In this document: one piece after another, positions 1-6,246 of the stretch
How the letters are laid out: each line of letters begins with the position of its first letter
Numbering within the stretch: position 1 is the stretch's first letter
DNA from: Bacillota bacterium
GTDB lineage: Bacteria; Bacillota; Clostridia; Christensenellales; CAG-138
DNA length: 10,560 nucleotides
Assembly (NCBI GenBank): GCA_023426265.1
Contig: JAFABA010000192.1
Coordinates: forward strand, 1-10,560
Direction of reading: 5' to 3'
Translations under genes and position numbers: made by a program
The notes under the pieces: generated by a model
Told to the model about the DNA's origin: nothing
What the model saw: the letters and a program-made list of their open reading frames with translations, nothing else
Databases searched by the model: none

Positions 1-1261
1 CGGGCTTTGTCATACCGTATTCGCGTACCGGCAGCACATAGCCCTTATCGTTCAATTCAAATGCACTGAAATGGACTTCATCCGTCAGGCTGAGTATGCT
101 TTTGCCGTTGGTTGTATCCTGCTTTAAAAACAGAATATAGCTCCTGCCTTTTTCCATTACGCCGGGCATGGTGGTCACCGTGATCGTACCGCTGAACTTG
201 CCGCGAATGCTTTCGCGTACGGTAAGCGTATAGGTGTTCCCCTTACCCAAGGGAGCACTTTTTATGAGGCCCCGCACGATACCATCTGAAAGCTTTGCAA
301 GCTTCTTTGGGGAATCCGGCGTGCCCTCATGGGGCGGCGTCGCCACGTCTCCGTATTGATAGATGCTCCAACCGCGCGAGGCGAAGAAGCCGCCCAACCC
401 GCCCGCTGGGTGAAAATTCCTGTCCTGCAGCGTTGCAAACACACTTTGCGTGGCCCCGCAATAGAGGGCCAGCATATTGCTGTTTTTATTATAAAAATAG
501 GTAGATGCAAATTCCGTATCCACATAAACCACATTGCCGCCGTAGATAAGGGTCGTACCCTTGATCATGGCCTTGCACTTCTCGTAATCCTTCTGGTTTG
601 CAAAGCGGTACAGCGTGAGGCTTTCGCCCTGCTTATTCAATATGGCACGCGTCTTTGTAACTTTTGGCGCGCCGGAGAATACAAAGCGGGTATCTGTGGT
701 GGTGATTTCCTTTGCATCCGGAAACACTTCCTTGAGCCATGCTTCGCTGGTAACCGTTATGGCGTCATATTCGTCGCCCTTAGGAGGGGCGTCCGCGCCG
801 ACCACCTTCACCCTGTCCCCATATTTTTTGTAGTATGTGCGCGCGGCGGCTTCCCCGCCATAATAAACCTCCGCGACCACACAATTGTTCCTGACGTCAA
901 AGCCGGTCCCCATCAGTTGAAACTTGCCGTTCGTGTCGAGTTTCATGCTGAGCGTGTTTAATTCGGCATAGGAATATTTTGCGTCCTGGAACACCAGTAT
1001 ATTGGGGCCTTTTACCATCGAGCGGATTTCGTTTTTACGCGCCGCCGTCGCCTTGATCAGCAGCACGGCCACCTTGGTGGCATTTTCCGTAAGATAAACA
1101 CCTCCGAAATCCGCGGCCGTATTGAGGCCAGAGAGTACGTTTGCAGCCTCCATCACGCCGTTTGATACCGGAGGCGGTACGCTTGCAGCCAAAGCGCCCA
1201 CCGGAAATGCAGCAAAAAGAAACAGCGCACAGAGAATCAGGGTGAGAACTCGTCTTGTCAT
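1..1261 (-). CDS. Exported protein of unknown function, paralog of the upstream gene (3' end cut by window edge)
   Basis: The 420 codons present lack only about 10 C-terminal residues by comparison with the neighbouring paralog. ATG at 1261 is preceded by AAAGGAG (1270-1276) with 8 nt spacing. Residues 1-25 form a signal peptide: TRR, a long hydrophobic stretch, then a probable signal peptidase I site after GALA. An N-terminal domain (about 50-155) has an FGGVYL strand, a KYSYAEL motif and DVRNNCVVAEVYY. From YDAI (about residue 165) onward it closely matches the neighbour, sharing WLKEVFP, FVFSGAPKVTKTRA, VDTEFASTYFYN, AGGLGGFFA and ESIRGK-SGTITVT. Two cysteines in the shared part (YEKCKAM and LYCG contexts) are conserved. 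The gene starts 13 bases after the neighbour's stop, and its ribosome binding site overlaps that stop, so the two are probably co-transcribed and coupled. I do not recognise the family. An exported effector of the sigma/anti-sigma pair upstream is an inference from position. Confidence 0.85.
   Translation of the reverse strand, partial: MTRRVLTLILCALFLFAAFPVGALAASVPPPVSNGVMEAANVLSGLNTAADFGGVYLTENATKVAVLLIKATAARKNEIRSMVKGPNILVFQDAKYSYAELNTLSMKLDTNGKFQLMGTGFDVRNNCVVAEVYYGGEAAARTYYKKYGDRVKVVGADAPPKGDEYDAITVTSEAWLKEVFPDAKEITTTDTRFVFSGAPKVTKTRAILNKQGESLTLYRFANQKDYEKCKAMIKGTTLIYGGNVVYVDTEFASTYFYNKNSNMLALYCGATQSVFATLQDRNFHPAGGLGGFFASRGWSIYQYGDVATPPHEGTPDSPKKLAKLSDGIVRGLIKSAPLGKGNTYTLTVRESIRGKFSGTITVTTMPGVMEKGRSYILFLKQDTTNGKSILSLTDEVHFSAFELNDKGYVLPVREYGMTKP
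2..769. repeat. Duplicated segment, copy A (pairs with 1308-2081)
   Basis: This stretch encodes residues 165-420 of the left-hand exported protein and aligns with 1308-2081 with an offset of 1312 bases, falling to 1306 after two single-codon indels. DNA similarity is obvious by eye, for example around 601-646 against 1911-1957, where only a few bases differ. The 5' parts of the two genes (codons 1-164 and 1-179) are far more diverged. The pattern fits a tandem gene duplication with an N-terminal domain that diverged faster, or gene conversion limited to the 3' part. Confidence 0.8.
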
Positions 1262-1274
1262 ATTCGTTACTCCT

Positions 1275-2618
1275 TTATAGCCCTTTGATAAATGCGGTCT
1301 GCGTCACGGGCTTTGTCATACCGTATTCGCGGATGGGTAGCACATAGCCCTTGTCGTTCAATTCGAATATGCTGAAATAGGCGTTGTCTGTCAATACAAG
1401 CGCCTTTTTGCCGCCTGACAAGGCCTGCTCCTTCAAAAACGCGATGTAGCTTTTGCCCTTCTCCATTACGCCGGGCATGGCGGTAACGGTAATCGTACCA
1501 CTGAGTTTGCCGCGGATACTTTCGCGCAGTTCGAGCGTATACGCGCCTTCCTTAAGGCCCGAGGGCGCGCTTTTTACGATTGCCCGCACCACCGCAGAGG
1601 AAAGCTTCGCAAGGGCTTTGGGCGTATCCGGCGTGTTCTCATCCGGCTGGACGCGGGATGTGGAGTTTTTATAGATTGCGCTGTTGCGCAGGGCAAAGAA
1701 CCCGCCCAAGCCGCCCGCCGGGTAAAAATTCCGGTCATACAGAACGCCAAATACGCGCTGTGTGGAGCCGCAATAGAGCGCAAGCATATTGCTGCTGTCG
1801 TTGTAGAAATAGGTGGACGCAAATTCCGTATCCACATACACCGTTTTGCTGCCGTAGACAAGGGAGGTTCCGCGTATCATGGCCTTGCACTTTTCGTAAT
1901 CCTTCTTGTTTGCAAAACGGTACAGTGTGAGGCTTTCGCCCTGCTTATTCAATACGGCGCGGGTTTTCGTGACCTTGGGCGCGCCGGAAAACACAAAAAG
2001 CGTGTTTGTTGTGGTTATTTCCTTTGCCTCGGGGAATACCTCTTTGAGCCAGGCTTCGTTTGAGCCTTGAATCGCGTCATATAAGTCCCCTCCTGTCACA
2101 AAGTCGGAGCCGAATACCTTAATCTTGTCCCCGAACCTTTTGTATTGCTCCCGCGCCGCAGCCTCCCCGCCGTAGTAGACGTATACCTCAATGTAACCCT
2201 TCAATTCATTGATGCCGAACATGGTCACTTCAAATGCGCCGCCGATGCCCATCTGCTCAAGCACGGCGTTCAATTCCTGATAGGAATACTTGCCTTTTTC
2301 AAACACCAGAACTTCGGGGTAGGAAACAAGCGCCCGTAGCTCCTTCTTGCGCTGCTCCGTGACCTTCACCAGCATGACCCCGGCTTTGTTGTCCTCGGTG
2401 ATATAGATCGCCGCCACGTCATCAGGATAATACTTCTCAGGGCCGGCGGATTCCGGCAGCCCTTTTGTGCTGCGCCAGGCGGACACCAATTCATCCAACG
2501 CTTGGCTCGCTTTATCATACTGCGTTTGCGGAACAGTATCCGTATTGGCAAGAGCCACCAAAGGGAAGCAGCCAACCAACAGCGCGACGAGCACCGCGAT
2601 AAAAACCCGCTTATACAT
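1275..2618 (-). CDS. Exported protein of unknown function, first of two tandem paralogs downstream of ECF sigma/anti-sigma
   Basis: The product has 447 aa. ATG at 2618 follows AGGAGGG (2624-2630). Residues 1-25 are a signal peptide (YKR, hydrophobic core, VALA before NTD); LVGC at 14-17 looks like a lipobox, but hydrophobic sequence continues past it and the paralog lacks that cysteine. Residues about 64-170 form an N-terminal domain (DVAAIYITED, KYSYQEL, YIEVYVYYG). Residues 180-340 are the best conserved part in the pair, with Cys244 and Cys283 shared. Residues about 340-447 (ESIRGKLSGTITVT, GKSYIAFL, LPIREYG) look like a small beta-rich domain. No catalytic motif or transmembrane helix after the signal peptide is visible, so it is probably secreted or wall-associated. 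Its own ECF-type promoter lies in the 65-base gap after the anti-sigma gene, suggesting sigma-dependent expression. Function unknown. Confidence 0.9.
   Translation of the reverse strand: MYKRVFIAVLVALLVGCFPLVALANTDTVPQTQYDKASQALDELVSAWRSTKGLPESAGPEKYYPDDVAAIYITEDNKAGVMLVKVTEQRKKELRALVSYPEVLVFEKGKYSYQELNAVLEQMGIGGAFEVTMFGINELKGYIEVYVYYGGEAAAREQYKRFGDKIKVFGSDFVTGGDLYDAIQGSNEAWLKEVFPEAKEITTTNTLFVFSGAPKVTKTRAVLNKQGESLTLYRFANKKDYEKCKAMIRGTSLVYGSKTVYVDTEFASTYFYNDSSNMLALYCGSTQRVFGVLYDRNFYPAGGLGGFFALRNSAIYKNSTSRVQPDENTPDTPKALAKLSSAVVRAIVKSAPSGLKEGAYTLELRESIRGKLSGTITVTAMPGVMEKGKSYIAFLKEQALSGGKKALVLTDNAYFSIFELNDKGYVLPIREYGMTKPVTQTAFIKGL
1308..2081. repeat. Duplicated segment, copy B (pairs with 2-769)
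   Basis: This stretch encodes residues 180-437 of the right-hand exported protein and is the partner of 2-769. Similarity runs from the YDAI codons to the GMTKP codons near the 3' end. It is the result of a tandem gene duplication rather than a mobile repeat: no terminal inverted repeats or target-site duplications are visible at its edges. Confidence 0.8.
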
Positions 2619-2668
2619 AAAAGCCCTCCTTCTTCCGTTACAGTAGTGACGAAAGAGAGAGGGCTTTT
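2619..2668 (-). promoter_or_regulatory. Inverted repeat pairing with the ribosome binding site: possible attenuator or translational lock
   Basis: A perfect 10-bp inverted repeat, AAAAGCCCTC (2619-2628) and GAGGGCTTTT (2659-2668), flanks a 30-base loop in which further partial pairing is possible (for example 2631-2634 with 2653-2656). In the minus-strand transcript the 3' arm contains four bases of the AGGAGG ribosome binding site of the exported-protein gene and ends in UUUU just before its ATG. RNA reading through from the anti-sigma gene could therefore terminate weakly here or hide the ribosome binding site. RNA started at the promoter inside the repeat (-10 at 2648-2651) would lack the 5' arm and leave the site free. 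The repeat is seen directly; its role is inferred. Confidence 0.55.
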
Positions 2669-2674
2669 GTTGCA
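2648..2674 (-). promoter_or_regulatory. Predicted ECF sigma-dependent promoter of the exported-protein genes
   Basis: On the minus strand, a -35 TGCAAC (2669-2674) and a -10 CGTC (2648-2651) are separated by 17 bases. This has the general form of ECF promoters (an AAC-containing -35, a spacer of about 16-17, and a CGTC-type -10). The 10-base block TGCAACAAAA and the CGTCA core are identical to those before the sigma gene itself (4018-4043). A start about 7-8 bases past the -10 would give a leader of some 20 bases that still includes the ribosome binding site. Confidence 0.6.
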
Positions 2675-2683
2675 GAATCAGGA

Positions 2684-3472
2684 TTATTTTCCTAGATTAT
2701 CTATGATCTTAATGACATCCTCCGGCAGAAGGCCATCCGCCATGCATTCAACATAGGAATAATCTCCTGTGCGCAGGTACCACATTTCCCGGAAAATGTC
2801 GCCTTCCTCCCCTTCTTCTTCCTCAAAGTGCAGCAGCACGCCTGTGCCGACCGGCAATGTTTCCGCGCTGAAGCCCTCCGGGAGGCCTTCCGCCCTTTCG
2901 TTAAGTACTTCCTGAATATAGCTCCATTCAACCACACTCAAAGTGAAGAATTGGTTGGGGTCCGATGTTTCCGCCACCCAGTGGTTTTCGGGTATATTCT
3001 GCACGAAGCGTTGATCCAGCAGTATATCGGGCAGCCAACCGGGCAGCAGGTCCTTGATGCTGTCCGTTTTGGGAAGATGTTTGAATTCGCGCATGGACAC
3101 AAAGACTTCGGCCGGCGTTCCGGGGTCGGTCTTGGGCGGATCCACCACGATATTATCGGGTATGGTCGTATAGCCCGGCGGATCGATCACCGTATTATCC
3201 GGGGTTTCTTCAGGCGGCGCGGGCGTAGCGTCCGTCTTGGGCGGGTCTACAATGACATAGGCGGGCGAAAACATCGGCGAGCGCCCCAAAGCTACTCCCA
3301 CACTCAAACTGACGATCAGCATTGCCGCCATGGAAGCCTGGCGAAGAAGAAGCTTTCTTTTTTGCCGTTTGATCTGCGCGGCTTTTTGGAGGCTCTCCCA
3401 CATGGTGTCTACCGGCAGGGCCTCTGTCGCCTGGCGGGCGCTGTTTTGCAAGATCCGTTCCAGTTTATCCAT
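2684..3472 (-). CDS. Putative membrane anti-sigma factor with DUF4367-like extracytoplasmic domain
   Basis: The product has 262 aa. ATG at 3472 overlaps the end of the sigma gene by 8 bases and follows AAGGAGG (3481-3487), so translation is probably coupled. Residues 1-40 are cytoplasmic and basic (QKAAQIKRQKRK) and would bind the sigma factor. Residues about 45-63 form one transmembrane helix. Residues 70-120 are a proline-rich outer linker with a repeated DPPKTD (76-81 and 111-116), VIDPPG, and PDNTV/PDNIV. The outer domain (about 125-262) ends in WYLRTGDYSY followed by LLPEDVIKIIDNL, a layout typical of DUF4367 domains of Bacillota anti-sigma proteins. I see no HxxxCxxC zinc motif, so it is not a ZAS-type anti-sigma. 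The anti-sigma role is inferred from the overlap with the sigma gene and the topology; the signal sensed outside is unknown. Confidence 0.8.
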   Translation of the reverse strand: MDKLERILQNSARQATEALPVDTMWESLQKAAQIKRQKRKLLLRQASMAAMLIVSLSVGVALGRSPMFSPAYVIVDPPKTDATPAPPEETPDNTVIDPPGYTTIPDNIVVDPPKTDPGTPAEVFVSMREFKHLPKTDSIKDLLPGWLPDILLDQRFVQNIPENHWVAETSDPNQFFTLSVVEWSYIQEVLNERAEGLPEGFSAETLPVGTGVLLHFEEEEGEEGDIFREMWYLRTGDYSYVECMADGLLPEDVIKIIDNLGK

Positions 3473-3980
3473 GCAGCATGCCTCCTTCCTCTATGGCATG
3501 TAAAAGCATTGCCTTGGCCCGGTGCAGGCGTGAACGCAGCGTGCTTTCATTGAGCGCGAGCGTTTTTGCAATTTCCTGCTGCCCCAATTCCGCAAAATAA
3601 TAAAGCAAGATCGGCTGCCGGTATGGCTCGGGCAGATCATCCACCAGGGCAACTACGGCTTTCCGCTGTTCCGCGCTTAGCAATTCCGTTTCCGGCAACC
3701 CGGAAGTGTCATAATTCTCTTCCGCATATGACGGTTCGTTCACCGGAATTTCCCGCCTGGATTTCCGCATCAAATCAAAGCTGGCATTTTTAGCCGTGCT
3801 GCACAGCCAGGCTTTTTGCTGATAATCGCGCAGCCCCTTTATGGTGCGAATATGGTCCATTGCGCGCAAAAAAACTGTCTGCGTCACGTCCATTGCAGCC
3901 TCACGGTCATGCAGCAGGCCATACGATACCCAGTATACCGTTCCGGCATAGGAACGGTATAATACTTCAACGCTTTCCAT
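3465..3980 (-). CDS. ECF-type RNA polymerase sigma factor (sigma-70 family)
   Basis: The product has 171 aa from ATG 3980. The frame is open further upstream to 4103, but that extension reads through the predicted promoter and is not sigma-like, so the internal start, with a weak G-rich ribosome binding site, is preferred. Region 2 covers about 5-75: LYRSYAGTVYWVSYGLLHD, then DREAAMDVTQTVFLRAM, and a region 2.4-like AWLCSTAKNASFDLMRKSRR. A variable linker follows (about 76-103). Region 4 (about 105-165) includes DLPEPYRQPILLYYFAELG and the helix-turn-helix QQEIAKTLALNESTLRSRLHRAK, which reads the -35 element. Regions 1 and 3 are absent, as expected of ECF factors. It overlaps the anti-sigma gene downstream and has an ECF-like promoter 38-63 bases upstream, suggesting autoregulation. 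Confidence 0.93.
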   Translation of the reverse strand: MESVEVLYRSYAGTVYWVSYGLLHDREAAMDVTQTVFLRAMDHIRTIKGLRDYQQKAWLCSTAKNASFDLMRKSRREIPVNEPSYAEENYDTSGLPETELLSAEQRKAVVALVDDLPEPYRQPILLYYFAELGQQEIAKTLALNESTLRSRLHRAKAMLLHAIEEGGMLHG

Positions 3981-4017
3981 TCCACACCCCCAACCCGATA
4001 TGCTCGCCTTTATACTT

Positions 4018-4043
4018 GACGCGAAAATCCCAATTTTGTTGCA
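4018..4043 (-). promoter_or_regulatory. Predicted autoregulatory ECF promoter of the sigma/anti-sigma operon
   Basis: On the minus strand, -35 TGCAAC (4038-4043) and -10 CGTC (4018-4021) are separated by 16 bases. It shares TGCAACAAAA and CGTCA with the promoter before the exported-protein genes. The predicted transcript would start about 30 bases before the sigma ATG. Positive autoregulation through such a promoter is common for ECF factors. Use of this promoter by this sigma factor is an inference from the repeated motif and its location. Confidence 0.6.
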
Positions 4044-4083
4044 ATTCCGCTTAAACTTTTGTTGGGGCCGAATAAATTTCAGC

Positions 4084-4841
4084 TTAACGCTGATTTTGCA
4101 CAAGGAAGGTCTTCACCTCTTTTGCAAATTCCTCCGCGTTGGATGCCATGGCCGGGTGGCCGCCGTGCGGAAAGAGCACAACGCGACAGCCGGGTATTTT
4201 TGAAGAAAAAGCCATGAGGGTTTCGCCAATGCCCAGAATCAACTCGTCCTCTTCGCTTCCTGTCAGTAGCACGGGAACCTTGAGCGACGACAGTTCTTTT
4301 TGAAAATAGCCCTTCCCGGTTTGATCGTGGTGGACGATCGCCCGCGTATCCCAATCCACCACGCGCGCCCAGTCCGCACCGTGCTGGGCTTCCCAAAACA
4401 ATTGGCTTTCCCGCTGCTTTTTTCCCATCTCTCTTTGGGCGGGAAGCATCTTAATAAATTCCTCCCGCGAGGCTTCCCCATGAAGCTGTCCGCAACCACG
4501 GCGCGAAGTAATTCCGGGCGTTCGAACGCCATGTTGAGCGCCGTGATCGCTCCCCCGCTTGTACCGATGACGCTTACGTTCCGGCAGCCCAATCGACCCA
4601 GCAGGCGGGTGGCCTGCAAGGCCTGTTCATGCCAAATATTCTCCGGCGGTTCGTCCATGCGGTCCGATTTTCCGTAGCCCAGGAAATCCAGCGTGATTAC
4701 CCGATAATCACGCGCATACAGGCCGATTAGAGTGCCAAACATTCTGGAAGAGGCGGAATTCCCGTGCAGCAACAGCAGCGGGTCGCCCTGCCCGCATTCC
4801 TCGTAGTAGATGTGATGCCCCCCATACAAAAAATGCGGCAT
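4084..4841 (-). pseudogene. Alpha/beta-hydrolase fold enzyme gene, interrupted by a one-base frameshift
   Basis: ATG 4841 follows a GGGGGAG ribosome binding site. The first frame gives PLLLLHGNSAS (oxyanion region, residues 20-31), DFLGYGKSD (52-60) and the nucleophile elbow GTSGG with Ser95, up to VVADSFMG (residue 122). That frame then turns into unrelated arginine-rich sequence and stops at 4263. The next frame supplies the missing half: EASREEFIK, QLFWEAQHGADW, PVLLTGSEED (acid region, about 195-199) and FPHGGHPA (catalytic His, about residue 229), ending with the stop at 4084. One G missing from the GGGG run (plus-strand C run 4476-4479) explains the break; adding it gives a normal protein of about 252 aa. 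The substrate cannot be told. The gene lies 22 bases after the htrA terminator with no clear promoter of its own. It may be a true pseudogene or an assembly error. Confidence 0.85.
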
Positions 4842-4863
4842 ATGCTCCCCCTTAACCCTTTTG

Positions 4864-4890
4864 AAAAAACGCCGGATCAAAGATCCGGCG
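4864..4890 (-). terminator. Rho-independent terminator after htrA
   Basis: In the minus-strand transcript a perfect 9-bp stem (CGCCGGATC/GATCCGGCG, 4870-4878 and 4882-4890) with a 3-base loop is followed directly by six U residues (4864-4869). It starts 19 bases after the htrA stop codon and closes the regulator-kinase-protease operon. Confidence 0.92.
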
Positions 4891-4909
4891 TCGCCTTGCA
4901 AATCCCTTA

Positions 4910-6187
4910 CTATTCTTCTTCGAGCGTATCGACGTCGTTATAATCCAGCCCCGACATATCCACCAAGTGCACGGTAAGCGTCTGTTCCTTCCCGTCCCGT
5001 GCGATGGTGAGCGTAATGTCGGTGCCGATGGGCCTGGAGGTGACGTAATCCGAAATCTGGCTGTTTTCGGTAACAAGCACGCCGTCGCAGGCAACGATGA
5101 TATCACCGGGCCGCATGCCCGCCACGCTCGCCGGACCGCCGCGCACAACGCCCACCACCAGCACGCCGCTTGTCACGCCGCGCTCCGCAAGATCCTCTTC
5201 CGTCAAAGTGGAGATGTGCACGCCCAATGCCGCGCGCTGCACCACGCCCTTTGTAATGAGCTGCTCGGCAATCGCTTTGACGTCGTTGATAGGCAGGGCA
5301 AACCCCAGCCCTTCCGCCGTAATGGCCATGCCGTATTCGTCATACCCGGCGTTGAGGGTCTTCGCGGTGTTGATGCCGATGACTTCGCCGCGCATATTCA
5401 GAAGCGGGCCGCCGCTGTTGCCTACGTTTATGGCGGCGTCCGTCTGGATATAGGTGTTGGTGTGGTCCCCTATGGTAATGGAACGGGCCCGCGCGCTGAT
5501 GATGCCCATTGTGACGGTGCCCTCCAGCCCCCATCCCAGCGGATTGCCCACGGCCACCACATAATCGCCGACGCGGATACCATCCGAATCCCCTAGCTTT
5601 AACGGCTTGATGCCCGCCCGGCTGATCTTGACGACCGCGACGTCGGAAACTTCGTCGACGCCCACCAACTCCGCATCAATCTCCTCGCCGTCGCTCAGTG
5701 TAACGGCAAGGGATTTTGCCCCCTCCACCACATGGGCATTGGTGAGGATATACCCCTGGGAGGAAATGATGAACCCGCTGCCCATGCCCTGGAGCAGGTC
5801 TTCCGTAGACGCCTCATCTTCCCCTTCGGCATAGTTGAGAATGCCTACCACGCTGGGCGCTACAAAATCCACAATATCCGGTATGGGGTTGCCCTGCGCA
5901 GGCAGCATAGGCGCCGCGCCGTCCAAATCCGCCATTGGCCGTTCGGTGGGTATGGGCGTAGGTGAAGGCCGGGGCGTATTTTCAGGCGCCTCTGTTCCAG
6001 ACGGCGTATTGCCGGGCAATGGCGTGTACGGCTCTGCTGCAGATTGCAAAAACCCCGCCAGCAGCATGCCGATAATGAGGAACACAACCGCTACCACCAC
6101 CAGCATCAGCGCAATTCTTCCGCCCGAGCGGCGCGGAGGCTGCGGGTCGTACGGGTTCATGTTTTCATAGTAGCTCTCGTAATTCAT
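4910..6187 (-). CDS. htrA: HtrA/DegP-type membrane-anchored serine protease with PDZ domain
   Basis: The product has 425 aa. Start chosen at ATG 6187, with AAAGGAG (6194-6200) six bases away; an upstream in-frame ATG at 6250 lacks such a site and overlaps the kinase stop. It has a short cytoplasmic tail rich in Tyr, Asn and Pro (1-22), one membrane helix (about 24-47), and a proline-rich outer linker (about 53-85). The trypsin-like protease domain (about 103-310) has the full catalytic triad His152 (TNAHVV), Asp182 (SDVAVV) and Ser258 (GNSGGP). One PDZ domain follows (about 318-408; RAALGV, GVLVVGVVRGGPA, GDIIVACDG). The acidic tail is DVDTLEEE. This is the usual plan of Gram-positive HtrA, which degrades or refolds misfolded exported proteins at the outer face of the membrane. 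It is the last gene after a two-component pair and ends at a strong terminator. Confidence 0.95.
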   Translation of the reverse strand: MNYESYYENMNPYDPQPPRRSGGRIALMLVVVAVVFLIIGMLLAGFLQSAAEPYTPLPGNTPSGTEAPENTPRPSPTPIPTERPMADLDGAAPMLPAQGNPIPDIVDFVAPSVVGILNYAEGEDEASTEDLLQGMGSGFIISSQGYILTNAHVVEGAKSLAVTLSDGEEIDAELVGVDEVSDVAVVKISRAGIKPLKLGDSDGIRVGDYVVAVGNPLGWGLEGTVTMGIISARARSITIGDHTNTYIQTDAAINVGNSGGPLLNMRGEVIGINTAKTLNAGYDEYGMAITAEGLGFALPINDVKAIAEQLITKGVVQRAALGVHISTLTEEDLAERGVTSGVLVVGVVRGGPASVAGMRPGDIIVACDGVLVTENSQISDYVTSRPIGTDITLTIARDGKEQTLTVHLVDMSGLDYNDVDTLEEE

Positions 6188-6246
6188 GAAGCTCTCCTTT
6201 TTTTGCGCGCTTCCCATGCCCCGCGCATCGCGTATTACGCGATATT

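Noticed and set aside
329..961. Long plus-strand open frame opposite the left-hand exported protein
   Set aside because: It is antisense to a well-supported gene with a conserved paralog, has no recognisable protein motif, and has no good ribosome binding site. Similar antisense frames elsewhere (2828-3553, 4967-5596, 7535-8191, 9326-9934) were dropped for the same reason.
2565..2580. Lipobox (LVGC) in the right-hand exported protein
   Set aside because: The hydrophobic segment continues to a good signal peptidase I site (VALA), and the paralog has no cysteine at this place.
3981..4103. N-terminal extension of the sigma factor to the ATG at 4103
   Set aside because: The extra 41 residues do not look like sigma region 2, and the stretch contains the predicted ECF promoter. 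The start at 3980 gives a normal ECF length.
6188..6246. Separate promoter or terminator between the kinase and htrA
   Set aside because: No hairpin with a U run and no convincing -35/-10 pair in the 59-base gap.
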